64,000 nt of DNA from assembly GCF_011761265.1 (NCBI RefSeq), contig NZ_JAAOZB010000002.1, positions 868,001-932,000 on the forward strand, written 5' to 3'. The notes beneath the pieces are model-generated. The model saw nothing but the letters and a program-made list of their open reading frames with translations. It was not told the origin of the DNA and searched no databases. Positions 8,540 to 17,559 of this stretch are shown piece by piece (the stretch's first letter is position 1; each line of letters starts with the position of its first letter). A program made the translations under genes and the position numbers. This DNA comes from Microbacterium halimionae. Lineage in GTDB: Bacteria; Actinomycetota; Actinomycetes; Actinomycetales; Microbacteriaceae.

Positions 8540-11266
8540 TCAGCTCTCGCCGCCCGCGTTGCCACTGGTACCAGCGGAAACATCGTGCAGACGATACTTC
8601 TCGATTGCCTGAGCGGCGAGTGAGCGGTCGACGACACCGTCTTCTGCGAGTGACTGCAGAGTGCGAACGACCATCGACGGCCCGTCGATCTTGAAGAAAC
8701 GACGCGCGGCCGCGCGGGTGTCAGAGAAACCGAAGCCGTCGGCGCCGAGTGAGGCGAAGCGATTAGGAACCCACTGACGAATCTGGTCTTGGACCGCGTG
8801 CATGAAGTCACTGACCGCGGTAACCGGGCCTTCGGCATCCTTCAGCTTTTCAGTGATGTACGCCGTGTGCGGCTCTTCTTCGGGGTGGAGGAAGTTGTGC
8901 TCGTCAGCTGCGAGACCATCGCGGCGAAGCTCGGTCCACGAGGTGACCGACCAGACGTCTGCGACAACGCCCCAGTCATCCTTCAGGAGCTGCTGCGCTT
9001 CAAGCGCCCACGGCACACCAACGCCCGAAGCGAGTAGCTGCGCCTTGGGTCCGTCGCCGGTTCCCTCAGAGATCTTGTGGATACCACGGACGATGCCATC
9101 AACGTCGACGCCCTCGGGTTCTGCCGGGTGAATGATCGGCTCGTTGTACACAGTGATGTAGTACATGACGTTCGGGTCGGAGTGCTCGCCGCCGTACATG
9201 CGCTCAAGACCTGAACGCACGATGTGCGCGATCTCGTAGCCGTAGGCCGGGTCGTACGAGACCGTTGCCGGGTTGGTTGACGCCAACAGGTGCGAGTGGC
9301 CATCAGCGTGTTGCAGGCCTTCACCCGTGAGGGTGGTGCGGCCCGCTGTTGCGCCGATGATGAATCCGCGCGCCATCTGGTCACCGGCTGCCCACTGGGC
9401 ATCGCCCGTGCGCTGGAAGCCGAACATCGAATAGAAGAGGTAGACCGGAATCAGCGGTTCGCCGTGTGTTGAGTACGAAGTACCCGTCGCGGTGAACGCG
9501 GCAAGCGCGCCCGCCTCGTTGATGCCGACGTGAATGATCTGGCCCTGCGGGCTCTCCTTGTAGGCAAGAAGCAGCTCGCGGTCAACCGACGTGTAGTGCT
9601 GGCCGTTCGGGTTGTAGATCTTCGCCGTCGGGAAGTACGCGTCCATACCGAACGTGCGTGCTTCGTCGGGGATGATCGGCACAATGCGGTGTCCGAAGTT
9701 CTTCGAACGCAGCAGATCTTTCAGCAGACGGACGAAAGCCATCGTGGTGGCGATCTCCTGCGTGCCAGAGCCCTTCTTGGGAAGCGCGTATGCGGCATCC
9801 CCGGGCAATTCCAGACCCACGTGGTGGGTGCGGCGCTCGGGCAAGAAGCCGCCCAGTGCCTTGCGACGCTCGAGCAAGTACTGAATCGTCTCGTCCTGCG
9901 GTCCCGGGTTGTAGTACGGGGGAAGGTACGGGTTCTCTTCGAGCTTGGCGTCGGTGATCGGGATGTGCATCACGTCACGGAACTGCTTGAGGTCTTCGAG
10001 GGTCATCTTCTTCATCTGGTGCGTAGCGTTACGCCCCTCGAAGTGCGGACCGAGACCGTATCCCTTGATGGTCTTCGCGAGGATGACAGTGGGCTGACCC
10101 TTGTGCTCTTTCGCTGCCTTGAATGCGGCGTAGACCTTGCGGTAGTCGTGTCCACCGCGCTTGAGGTTCCAGATTTGCTCGTCGGAGTAGTCCTTGACGA
10201 GGGCTGCTGCTCGCTCGTCGCGGCCGAAGAAGTTTTCGCGGACGTACGCGCCGTTTTCAGCTTTGTACGTCTGGAAGTCACCGTCGGGAGTGGTGTTCAT
10301 CAGGTTGAGCAGCGCACCGTCGGTGTCGCGGGCAAGGAGGTCATCCCACTCGCGGCCCCACACGACTTTGATGACGTTCCAGCCAGCACCGCGGAAGAAG
10401 CTTTCGAGCTCCTGAACGATCTTGCCGTTACCGCGAACGGGACCATCGAGGCGCTGCAGGTTGCAGTTAACGATGAACGTGAGGTTGTCGAGGCCTTCGT
10501 TCGCTGCGACCTGAAGCTGTCCGCGGCTTTCGACCTCGTCCATTTCGCCATCGCCGAGGTAGGCCCAGACGTGTGAGTCGGAGACATCCTTGATGCCTCG
10601 GTTGCCGAGGTACTTATTGGCCATCGCCTGGTAGATCGCATTGATCGGGCCAAGACCCATCGAAACGGTCGGGAACTGCCAGAACTCCGGCATGAGGCGG
10701 GGGTGCGGGTACGAGGGGATGCCGTTCGATCCCTGCGACTTCTCCTGGCGGAAACCGTCGAGCTGCGCCTCGGTGAGGCGGCCCTCGAGGAATGCGCGGG
10801 CATAGGTACCGGGGGAGGCGTGACCCTGGACGAAGATCTGATCGCCACCGGAGGGGTGGTCCTGGCCGCGGAAGAAGTGGTTGAAGCCCACTTCATACAG
10901 CGCAGCTGACGACGCGTAGGTGGAGATGTGTCCGCCGACGCCGATGCCGGGGCGCTGTGCGCGGTGCACTGTGACCGCGGCATTCCAACGGATCCAGGCA
11001 CGGTAGCGACGTTCAACCTCTTCGTCGCCGGGGAACGAAGGCTCGTTCTCGGACGCGATGGTGTTGATGTAGTCGGTGGTCGGCACCATCGGCACGCCGA
11101 GGTGCAGATCATTCGAGCGCTTCAACAGGCTCAGCATGATCTCGCGGCCACGCCCGTGGCCTCGCGCTTCGACGAGCTGCTGCAGGGATTCCTGCCACTC
11201 GGCAGTTTCTTCAGGATCGCTATCGAGGTTGTCCTGAGAATAGGGATCTTGATCGTGAACAGTCAC
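8540..11266 (-). CDS. aceE: Pyruvate dehydrogenase E1 component (homodimeric type)
   Basis: This is the thiamine-diphosphate enzyme that decarboxylates pyruvate and acetylates the lipoyl domain of E2. From GTG ([11 protein letters not shown]) it is 908 residues, the normal size for the single-chain actinobacterial E1. The TPP-binding stretch around GDGEMDE (roughly residue 240) is present. The GTG has AAAGG seven bases upstream; the longer ATG form adds 30 unrelated residues and is rejected. Its E2 (sucB) and E3 (lpdA) partners are encoded about 15 kb away. It is the first gene of the fasR-fab run. Confidence 0.96.
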   Translation of the reverse strand: MTVHDQDPYSQDNLDSDPEETAEWQESLQQLVEARGHGRGREIMLSLLKRSNDLHLGVPMVPTTDYINTIASENEPSFPGDEEVERRYRAWIRWNAAVTVHRAQRPGIGVGGHISTYASSAALYEVGFNHFFRGQDHPSGGDQIFVQGHASPGTYARAFLEGRLTEAQLDGFRQEKSQGSNGIPSYPHPRLMPEFWQFPTVSMGLGPINAIYQAMANKYLGNRGIKDVSDSHVWAYLGDGEMDEVESRGQLQVAANEGLDNLTFIVNCNLQRLDGPVRGNGKIVQELESFFRGAGWNVIKVVWGREWDDLLARDTDGALLNLMNTTPDGDFQTYKAENGAYVRENFFGRDERAAALVKDYSDEQIWNLKRGGHDYRKVYAAFKAAKEHKGQPTVILAKTIKGYGLGPHFEGRNATHQMKKMTLEDLKQFRDVMHIPITDAKLEENPYLPPYYNPGPQDETIQYLLERRKALGGFLPERRTHHVGLELPGDAAYALPKKGSGTQEIATTMAFVRLLKDLLRSKNFGHRIVPIIPDEARTFGMDAYFPTAKIYNPNGQHYTSVDRELLLAYKESPQGQIIHVGINEAGALAAFTATGTSYSTHGEPLIPVYLFYSMFGFQRTGDAQWAAGDQMARGFIIGATAGRTTLTGEGLQHADGHSHLLASTNPATVSYDPAYGYEIAHIVRSGLERMYGGEHSDPNVMYYITVYNEPIIHPAEPEGVDVDGIVRGIHKISEGTGDGPKAQLLASGVGVPWALEAQQLLKDDWGVVADVWSVTSWTELRRDGLAADEHNFLHPEEEPHTAYITEKLKDAEGPVTAVSDFMHAVQDQIRQWVPNRFASLGADGFGFSDTRAAARRFFKIDGPSMVVRTLQSLAEDGVVDRSLAAQAIEKYRLHDVSAGTSGNAGGES

Positions 11267-11318
11267 GGCAGACCTTTCGTCGTCTGGCAGATCGTGCCAG
11301 GAATTCGCTAGAGGCGCG

Positions 11319-11342
11319 GTGCACGCTTTGTTTGCCGTGCAC
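11319..11342. promoter_or_regulatory. Inverted repeat in the aceE leader, possible operator
   Basis: GTGCACG and CGTGCAC are 7-bp arms separated by 10 bases. They lie 53-76 bases before the aceE start. A -10-like TAGGCT is at 11358-11363 on the minus strand, which would place the repeat just downstream of the transcription start, a usual repressor position. The regulator is unknown. Confidence 0.4.
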
Positions 11343-11465
11343 AACACACCGCGCACAAGCCTATCGACTTCTCACCAGACCGGATGCTGCAGCACCCTAT
11401 GGAAAACAAGATTCGCTGCAGAGTGTGCACAAACCACTCCCGACAGATCGTAAGATGGTCTGGAA

Positions 11466-11538
11466 GGGCCTTTAGCTCAGCTGGTAGAGCGCCACGTTTA
11501 CACCGTGGATGTCGTCGGTTCGATCCCGGCAGGGCCCA
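11466..11538 (+). tRNA. tRNA-Val (UAC)
   Basis: Acceptor GGGCCTT pairs with AGGGCCC (one G-T pair). The anticodon stem-loop is CCACG-TTTACAC-CGTGG with anticodon TAC, and the T arm is GTCGG-TTCGATC-CCGGC. A TAAGAT -10-like element is at 11451-11456. The 11267-11635 interval otherwise holds the aceE leader repeat and nothing else I recognise. Confidence 0.96.
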
Positions 11539-11635
11539 CAACACATGGGTAAGTGGAATCATCCTCTCAGAAGAGTTTTCTACGAGTTCTTCGTTGACTG
11601 TTTTCGAGAGCTAGCTGCTTCCATCGGAGAAGATT

Positions 11636-12121
11636 TTGAACCAAGTGGTGAACCACGAGGCTGAGACGCGACGACTACTCCGCCGAATAGGTGTAGTGCC
11701 GCGCTGGATCCTTCTTACGCTATTCGTTTTGTTCACACTCACGGCCATTGTGGGCCATGCCAACGGCTTGGCCGTCTGGGAAGCTGCGCTCATAGTTACT
11801 CCGTCGCTCGTCGGGTTCGTGCTGTCGCTGCGGATTCGGGTGAAGCTCTATGACGACCGGGTTGAGTTTCGCGGGTATGTGCGACGTCGCACGTTTTACT
11901 TTCGTGACGTCGCAGGTTTTGATGATGTGGGTTATTCCGGATTGTGGAGTAATTCCAACACTCAATCGGATGGCTGGACTGGGTTTGGCATGCGGATGAT
12001 CGAAGTTGATACCGGCCGACGCGACATTGAGCTTCCTGCGACGCTCTGCGGTCCAAAGACTGCTGTCGAGTTGGTTCTCCATCTCAATGAGCGAGTCGAC
12101 GAACACCAGGCGTATTCCTAG
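11636..12121 (+). CDS. Small two-helix membrane protein with a PH-like tail, unrecognised
   Basis: This 161-residue protein has two adjacent hydrophobic helices (about residues 23-43 and 46-65) followed by a basic, beta-rich cytoplasmic tail. The order resembles the bacterial PH-domain membrane proteins, a weak resemblance only. The start is TTG with GGAGA five bases upstream; a GTG three codons on is an alternative. Codon use is less GC-rich than its neighbours. It sits alone between tRNA-Val and a tRNA-like T-arm fragment, so it may be recently acquired. Its function is unknown. Confidence 0.6.
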   Translation: MNQVVNHEAETRRLLRRIGVVPRWILLTLFVLFTLTAIVGHANGLAVWEAALIVTPSLVGFVLSLRIRVKLYDDRVEFRGYVRRRTFYFRDVAGFDDVGYSGLWSNSNTQSDGWTGFGMRMIEVDTGRRDIELPATLCGPKTAVELVLHLNERVDEHQAYS

Positions 12122-12183
12122 TCCGTGCCGTCAAAACCAGAAGCGACAGACCGACCTGTGTTTCCGTGGCGCGCGTGGAAGAA

Positions 12184-12212
12184 CTGCTGACCGGTTCGAT
12201 CCCGGAGGCACC
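12184..12212 (+). repeat. tRNA T-arm/3'-end-like fragment
   Basis: The sequence reads as a T arm (CCGG-TTCGATC-CCGG) followed by a short acceptor-like end finishing CCCACA. Fourteen bases are identical to the T arm of tRNA-Val(UAC) 650 bases upstream. No 5' half or cloverleaf could be found. It may be a decayed tRNA or a duplicated tRNA 3' end of the kind left by integration. Confidence 0.4.
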
Positions 12213-12255
12213 CACAGCAAACGCAATACAGCGCCACCCGCGATAGGTTGGTGTT

Positions 12256-12987
12256 GTGAAAGCCAGCCCTACTGATCAACGAGTGCTCCTCGACATCGCC
12301 GAGCTTGACGCTCGTATCAAAAGCGCTGAAATTGCGCGCAAGAACCCGCCCCAGGCTGGCCGGGTTAAAGAACTTCTCGCGCGGCGGCAAGAACTGTCGC
12401 ACGAACTGACTCTGCGCATGGGCGCGCGCGACGACGTGCAGACCGAGATCAAGCGCCTTGAGTCAGATGTCGCCGTCGTCGACGCTCGACGCCTTCGCGA
12501 CGAGCAGCGCCTGCAGACGGTGACCAACCCTAAAGATGCGCAGGGTCTCGAGAGTGAACTTGAATCGCTTTTGCGTCGCAAGCGCGCGCTCGAAGACACC
12601 GAACTCGAACTCATGGAGCGCCTTGAAGAAGCAGACGCCTCCGTTGCTGAGCAAGAGCGCATTATCTCTGACGTTAACGATGAGGGTCAGCGTCTAAGCG
12701 GCGAAGCGAAGGTGGCAGTGGCGGCGTCTACCGCTGAGTATGACGCTGCAACACGCGATCGTGCGGCACGAGCATCCCGTATCCCGGCGGAGCTCCTCGC
12801 CCTTTACACGACGCTCGCAACGCGGAGCGCCGGCGCAGCACTCTTTCGCCGTCAGACCTGCGAGGGCTGCCGCATGATGCTTTCAGGAACAGACCTGCAA
12901 GATCTTCGCCAAATGGCGGCAGACCAGGTCGCCACCTGCCCCGAATGCGGCTGCATTCTGGTGCGCACCGAAGAATCCGGCGTGTGA
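12256..12987 (+). CDS. Coiled-coil protein with C-terminal zinc ribbon (DUF164/CT398-like)
   Basis: The 243-residue protein is a long, charged alpha-helical hairpin (about residues 5-175) followed by a C4 zinc ribbon: CEGC near residue 202 and CPEC near residue 231. This layout matches the conserved bacterial zinc-ribbon family named after Chlamydia CT398 (CdsZ). In actinobacteria it is common, with unclear function. Start GTG (GTGAAAGCC) lacks a strong Shine-Dalgarno. The stop is 27 bases before the polymerase gene, so the two are probably co-transcribed. Confidence 0.82.
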   Translation: MKASPTDQRVLLDIAELDARIKSAEIARKNPPQAGRVKELLARRQELSHELTLRMGARDDVQTEIKRLESDVAVVDARRLRDEQRLQTVTNPKDAQGLESELESLLRRKRALEDTELELMERLEEADASVAEQERIISDVNDEGQRLSGEAKVAVAASTAEYDAATRDRAARASRIPAELLALYTTLATRSAGAALFRRQTCEGCRMMLSGTDLQDLRQMAADQVATCPECGCILVRTEESGV

Positions 12988-13014
12988 TCGCCCTCACTCA
13001 AGGCAGCGTGTGCG

Positions 13015-14733
13015 GTGGCGACCGCTGAACAATCGCCGTGGGTGATTCTCGCGCGAAACAACGACGGCGCGGTCGTTGCGCTCTCAACAAACACGGATGC
13101 GGCGCGCACCGGTACCGAGATCGTCACTGACCTTTCGGCCTACGTCGCCGAGCCGTCACGCGCCCGCACCCGCTGGGTGTGGAACGACACTCGCAACTGG
13201 TATCCCGAGCTTCTCGGCGCTGGCGTGCGGGTTGATCGCTGCCAAGACCTGCGCCTCTCACACGCCATCCTGCGACAGTCGACGCTCGTCGACGACGATC
13301 ACGGAATCCGCGCTCAGGCTGCATGGGAGAACGATCCGGCGCAGCAGATCCCGCGTGGTCAAGCGCTATTCGCTCTCGAACACGATGACGTCAGTGCACT
13401 ACCTTCGAACCCGGATGAAGTGTTCGCCGAGTTTGCCCGGCAACATGCCGCAGTCGCTGGGTCGCGTGATTCGCAGCGTCTGCGCCTGCTGATAGCCGCG
13501 GAGTCGGCGGGTGCGCTTGTCGCGGCCGAGCTTCATGAAGCGGGTGTGCCGTGGGACGCGAATGCGCATCGCGACTTGCTGCACGACGTTCTTGGCGCAA
13601 GAGGTGCCGGCGGCATCCCTCAAAAACTTGCACAGGCAGCGGATGTCGTGCGCGAGGTACTTGATGCCCCTGATCTCAGGGTCGATTCTCCGGCGCACTT
13701 GCTTAAGGCGCTGCACCGCGCGGGAGTGATGGTCCCGTCAACCAGCAGATGGGTGCTCGGTGATGTGGAGCATCCATCGATTGCGCCGATTTTGCGCTAC
13801 AAAAAGCTTTCACGTTTGCATACAGCCAACGGTGAAGCATGGCTGAGTGAATGGGTGCACGACGGTCGCTATCGCCCGACCTATCTGCCTGGCGGAGTTG
13901 TCACGGGGCGTTGGGCTGCCACCGGCGGGGGAGCGCTTCAGATTCCGCGCTCTCTGCGTGGCGCTGTGCGCGCGGATCCGGGCTGGACGTTCATCGTGGC
14001 CGACGTCGCCCAGCTCGAACCCCGGGCGCTTGCGGCGATCGCCGGCGACAACAAATTGGCGGAGGCTGCTCGCGGACGTGATCTTTACAGTGGAATCGTC
14101 GAAAGCGGCACGCTGCCCACGCGTGCTGATGCGAAGGCCGCCATGCTCGGGGCGATGTACGGAGCAACCACTGGCGACAGCGGGCGATTGGTCCCGACGC
14201 TCCGAAAGGCATACCCGAAAGCGATGAAGTACGTCGACCATGCCGCCCTAGAAGGCGAACGCGGTGGAGTCGTGTCCACGTGGCTGGGACGCAGTTGCGA
14301 GGTTCCGAGCGGCCGCTGGCGTGAGGAGCAAGCTGAGGCATCCGACCCGGCAGCATCCACCGCTGCTCAGTCGGCGGCTCGCGGGCGGGCACGTGAGCGT
14401 GGCCGCTTCACGCGGAACTTCGTCGTGCAGGGGACCGCTGCCGAGTGGGCGTTGTGCTGGATGGCGCAGTTACGCACCAAACTCGCCGCGTTCAGCCCTA
14501 TTCCGGACACAGCACAGCGTGCGGAGTCGTCGGGCCCCACGATGTCACGCCGACCACACCTCGCGTTCTTTCTCCACGACGAGATCATTGTGCACACCCC
14601 GGTTGACCAGGCAGAGGCCGCAGCGGATGCCGTGAGGTCAGCGGCAGCAGAGGCGACCAGCATCCTGTTTGGATCTTTTCCCATCGATTTTCCGCTCGAT
14701 CTGCGGATCGCGATGAGTGCAGCGAAAGAGTAA
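13015..14733 (+). CDS. Bifunctional 3'-5' exonuclease/DNA polymerase (PolA-like)
   Basis: This 572-residue family-A polymerase homologue lacks the 5' nuclease domain of full-length PolA. Polymerase motif A is recognisable as VADVAQLEPRALA (usual DYSQIELR, keeping the Asp), motif B as AKAAMLGAMYGATTG and motif C as HDEIIVH. An N-terminal exonuclease-like domain occupies about the first 170 residues, but I cannot confirm all of its acidic catalytic residues. Such proteins are found beside full-length PolA in actinobacteria, probably for repair. Start GTG has AAGG about 12 bases upstream. Confidence 0.87.
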   Translation: MATAEQSPWVILARNNDGAVVALSTNTDAARTGTEIVTDLSAYVAEPSRARTRWVWNDTRNWYPELLGAGVRVDRCQDLRLSHAILRQSTLVDDDHGIRAQAAWENDPAQQIPRGQALFALEHDDVSALPSNPDEVFAEFARQHAAVAGSRDSQRLRLLIAAESAGALVAAELHEAGVPWDANAHRDLLHDVLGARGAGGIPQKLAQAADVVREVLDAPDLRVDSPAHLLKALHRAGVMVPSTSRWVLGDVEHPSIAPILRYKKLSRLHTANGEAWLSEWVHDGRYRPTYLPGGVVTGRWAATGGGALQIPRSLRGAVRADPGWTFIVADVAQLEPRALAAIAGDNKLAEAARGRDLYSGIVESGTLPTRADAKAAMLGAMYGATTGDSGRLVPTLRKAYPKAMKYVDHAALEGERGGVVSTWLGRSCEVPSGRWREEQAEASDPAASTAAQSAARGRARERGRFTRNFVVQGTAAEWALCWMAQLRTKLAAFSPIPDTAQRAESSGPTMSRRPHLAFFLHDEIIVHTPVDQAEAAADAVRSAAAEATSILFGSFPIDFPLDLRIAMSAAKE

Positions 14734-14761
14734 CCGGATCCCGCCGCGTAGACTCAAGCGT

Positions 14762-15132
14762 GCGAATGGGTCGGCTGGATGGTCACGTCGCGTCGGTTCG
14801 CCGCCGCGCCGAGGAACGTCCGGGCTCCACAGGGCAGGACGGTGGGTAACACCCACCCGGAGAAATCCGCGAGACAGTGCCACAGAGAGCAGACCGCCGG
14901 GGCTTGCCCCGGTAAGGGTGAAAGGGTGGTGTAAGAGACCACCGGGGTCGTGGTGACACGACCTGCAAGGTAAACCTCGTCCGGAGCAAGGTCAGACAGG
15001 GGATGTTGACGCGGCTCGCCGAGTCCCCGGGTAGGCCGCTAGAGCGGCACGGCAACGTGTCGCCGAGAGAGATGACCGTCGAAGGAGTTCACACTCCGGA
15101 ACAGAACCCGGCGTACAGGCTGGCCCATTCGC
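14762..15132 (+). ncRNA. rnpB: RNase P RNA, class A
   Basis: About 371 bases contain the conserved RNase P blocks in order: GAGGAACGTCCGGGCTCC near the 5' end, GGGCAGGACGGTGGGTAAC, the central CCACAGAGAGCAGACCGCC, an AAGGGTGAAAGGGTGGTGTAAGAG block, and the 3' ACAGAACCCGGCGTACAGGC. GCGAATGGG at the 5' end pairs with CCCATTCGC at the 3' end to form P1, which sets the limits. It is the catalytic RNA that trims tRNA 5' ends. Its 3' end is 2 bases from the ppgK stop codon on the opposite strand. Confidence 0.97.
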
Positions 15133-15134
15133 CC

Positions 15135-15896
15135 TTACTCGGCCGCTAGTGCAGCGGCGCCGATGATGCCGGAGTTGTTGCGGTGCACCGCGGCAACGAT
15201 CGGCGTCTTGATGTCGAGCAGGTTCAAGAACTTGTCACCGTGCTTCGACACGCCACCGCCGACGACGAAGAGGTCAGGGCTGAAGAGAAACTCGAGGTGG
15301 CTGTAGTACCACTGCAAGCGCTTCGCCCACTTTTCCCATGACAACTCTTCGCGCTCCATTGCCGAGTAGGCCGCGTAGTGCTCAGCGTCGTGTTTGTGCT
15401 TGGCGCGGTCGAGGTGACCGAGCTCAGAGTTCGGGATCAACGTGCCGTTGTAGATCATGGCTGACCCGATGCCCGTGCCAAGAGTCGTGAGAATCGTGAG
15501 ACCCGATCGATCGCGGGCTGCGCCGTAGCGAACCTCCGCGATACCGGCGACATCAGCGTCATTGGCGAAATGAATCTTGCGGTCGAGACCCTTTTCGAAG
15601 AAATCCTCTGCGGCAAAGTTGATCCAAGAATCAGACACGTTTGCGGCCGAAAGGGTATACCCGCCCTTGATGATCGCGGGGAAGGCGACGCCAAGCGGCA
15701 GGCCAGTGGTAGGGGCATCCAGCTTGCTGAGCACCTCTTTAACGGTCTCGAGCACATCTTGCGGCTCGGCACCCTCAGGAGTCGCGACCTTCACGCGCTC
15801 GCTCACAAGAGTTCCTGCGTCAAGATCGACGATGCCGCCCTTGATTCCCGTTCCACCGATATCTACGCCGACAGCGAGTCGAGTCTGAGTTGCCAT
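15135..15896 (-). CDS. ppgK: Polyphosphate glucokinase (ROK family)
   Basis: The enzyme phosphorylates glucose using polyphosphate and, in many homologues, ATP. The 253-residue protein starts with the phosphate-binding DIGGTGIKGG motif (residues 11-20). It has a glucose-binding NSELGHL segment, the catalytic Asp in HFANDADVAGIAE, and the TTLGTGIGSAM motif. The ROK zinc-binding cysteine cluster is absent, as usual for PpgK. ATG start. It converges tightly on rnpB and diverges from the small SPOR-like gene. Confidence 0.93.
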   Translation of the reverse strand: MATQTRLAVGVDIGGTGIKGGIVDLDAGTLVSERVKVATPEGAEPQDVLETVKEVLSKLDAPTTGLPLGVAFPAIIKGGYTLSAANVSDSWINFAAEDFFEKGLDRKIHFANDADVAGIAEVRYGAARDRSGLTILTTLGTGIGSAMIYNGTLIPNSELGHLDRAKHKHDAEHYAAYSAMEREELSWEKWAKRLQWYYSHLEFLFSPDLFVVGGGVSKHGDKFLNLLDIKTPIVAAVHRNNSGIIGAAALAAE

Positions 15897-15962
15897 GCCC
15901 TCAGCCTAGCCAGGTCTTGGCCCATGATCAGTAGGATCAAGAGTGGACCTTAAGGAGCGAAC

Positions 15963-16145
15963 GTGAGCGACAACGAGAAGTACTGGTACAACTTCGCCAC
16001 AGGCGCAGTTGAGCACGGATTTGAATCGCCCGCGATTGATCGGGCTGGCCCTTTTGATACCCCTGAGGACGCGGCCAAAGCGCCCGAACTCTTGCGTGAG
16101 CGCTCGCGCGCTTGGGCAGAAGAAGACGCACGAGACGACGCCTAA
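15963..16145 (+). CDS. Small SPOR-like conserved protein
   Basis: This is a 60-residue acidic protein with aromatic N terminus (EKYWYNFATGAVE) and the GPFDTPEDAAKAPE segment seen in short actinobacterial proteins annotated as SPOR-domain proteins. Despite that label, no peptidoglycan-binding function is shown. GTG start with GGAG six bases upstream. It sits just before glnA2 and may be co-transcribed with it. The function is unknown. Confidence 0.75.
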   Translation: MSDNEKYWYNFATGAVEHGFESPAIDRAGPFDTPEDAAKAPELLRERSRAWAEEDARDDA

Positions 16146-16155
16146 AGAACTACCA

Positions 16156-16168
16156 ATGCCTCAGGCAT
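16156..16168. promoter_or_regulatory. Short palindrome in the glnA2 leader
   Basis: ATGCCT-C-AGGCAT lies 37 bases before the glnA2 start. It is not a GlnR-type site (no GTnAC-n6-GAAAC). It could be chance or a minor operator. Confidence 0.2.
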
Positions 16169-16204
16169 CGGTCTCTACACACGGCAGCTGACAGAAAGGG
16201 AAAT

Positions 16205-17542
16205 ATGGACAAGCAGCGTGACTTCGTTCTGCGCACGATTGAAGAGCGGGGAGTGAAGTTCATCCGACTGTGGTTCACCGATGTCATCGGAACCCTGAAG
16301 TCGGTTGCTATTGCCCCCGCCGAGGTCGAAGGTGCGTTCGCCGAAGGCCTCGGTTTTGACGGATCTGCGATCGAGGGCCTCACCCGGTCGTTCGAATCCG
16401 ATCTGCTGGCCCACCCGGACCCCACCACTTTCCAGATCCTCCCGTGGCGCGGCGAAGTCGACCCGACCGCGCGGATGTTCTGCGACATCACAACGCCAGA
16501 CGGGCAGCCCGCTGTGGCAGACCCGCGTCACGTGCTCAAACGCACGCTTGCAAAAGCTGCGGACGCCGGCTTCACGTTCTACACGCACCCCGAGATCGAG
16601 TTCTACCTCCTGAAGTCGTCTTCGTATGGTCCCAACGGGCCGGAGCCGGTCGACTCGGCTGGTTACTTCGACAACGTGCCCGGTGGCACGGCCCACGATT
16701 TCCGTCGCCGCTCCGTGCGCATGCTCGAAGACCTCGGAATCTCCGTTGAGTTCAGCCACCACGAGGGTGGGCCGGGCCAGAACGAGATCGACCTTCGTTA
16801 CGCAGACGCGCTCACGACGGCCGACAACATCATGACGTTCCGCACCGTCATCAAAGAGGTTGCAATCGAGCAGGGCGTCTATGCGACGTTCATGCCGAAG
16901 CCGATGGGTGGCAAGCCCGGCAGCGGCATGCACACGCACATGTCGCTCTTCGAAGGCGACATGAACGCGTTTTACGAAGAGGGCGCCCAGTACCAGCTTT
17001 CGAAGGTCGGCCGTCAGTTCATCGCTGGCCTCCTGACACACGCGCCTGAGATTTCGGCCGTGACGAACCAGTTCGTCAACTCATACAAGCGGCTCTGGGG
17101 CGGCGACGAAGCGCCGAGCTTCATCTGCTGGGGCCACAACAACCGCTCGGCTCTCGTTCGCGTACCGCTCTACAAGCCCAACAAGGGTCAGTCGTCCCGC
17201 GTTGAATACCGCGGTCTCGATTCTGCCGCGAACCCCTATTTGGCCTACGCGCTCATGCTCGCGGCGGGTCTCAAGGGCATCGAAGAAGAGTACGAGCTTC
17301 CCGCTGAGGCTGAAGACAACGTGTGGACGATGACGGATGCTGAGCGCCGGGCGATGGGTTACAAGCCGTTGCCGCCGAGCCTCGATGTCGCGCTTGACCG
17401 CATGGAAGAGTCTGAGCTCGTTGCCGAAACCCTCGGCGAGCAGGTCTTCAACTACGTGCTGCTGAACAAACGTCGGGAATGGCAGGGCTACCGCGCCCAG
17501 GTCACCCCGTTCGAGCTCCAGAGCAACCTCGAGATGCTCTAG
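16205..17542 (+). CDS. glnA2: Type I glutamine synthetase, GlnA2-like
   Basis: Glutamine synthetase joins ammonia to glutamate with ATP. The 445-residue length and sequence match the GlnA2 subfamily of actinobacteria. The substrate motifs are present: GFDGSAIEGL near residue 60, the Glu-rich PEIEFYLL, NEIDLRYADAL, KPGSGMHTHMS and NNRSALVRVP. The NLYDLPPEE adenylylation motif is not found; the equivalent stretch is YELPAEAEDN. So this enzyme is probably not a GlnE target. ATG with AAAGGGA upstream; the longer ORF start at 16112 is rejected. glnE follows within 18 bases. Other members of the family in Streptomyces use polyamines or ethanolamine, so the substrate is not certain. Confidence 0.92.
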   Translation: MDKQRDFVLRTIEERGVKFIRLWFTDVIGTLKSVAIAPAEVEGAFAEGLGFDGSAIEGLTRSFESDLLAHPDPTTFQILPWRGEVDPTARMFCDITTPDGQPAVADPRHVLKRTLAKAADAGFTFYTHPEIEFYLLKSSSYGPNGPEPVDSAGYFDNVPGGTAHDFRRRSVRMLEDLGISVEFSHHEGGPGQNEIDLRYADALTTADNIMTFRTVIKEVAIEQGVYATFMPKPMGGKPGSGMHTHMSLFEGDMNAFYEEGAQYQLSKVGRQFIAGLLTHAPEISAVTNQFVNSYKRLWGGDEAPSFICWGHNNRSALVRVPLYKPNKGQSSRVEYRGLDSAANPYLAYALMLAAGLKGIEEEYELPAEAEDNVWTMTDAERRAMGYKPLPPSLDVALDRMEESELVAETLGEQVFNYVLLNKRREWQGYRAQVTPFELQSNLEML

Positions 17543-17559
17543 GCGCCGACCCGACGACG

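Noticed and set aside
9530..10576. 348-codon plus-strand open frame opposite aceE
   Set aside because: It is antisense to a strong aceE gene, with no family match or ribosome site. GC-rich codons create such frames.
12122..12215. A complete tRNA gene ending at the T-arm fragment
   Set aside because: CCGTGCC could pair with GGCACCC at only 5 of 7 positions, and no D arm or anticodon arm could be drawn.
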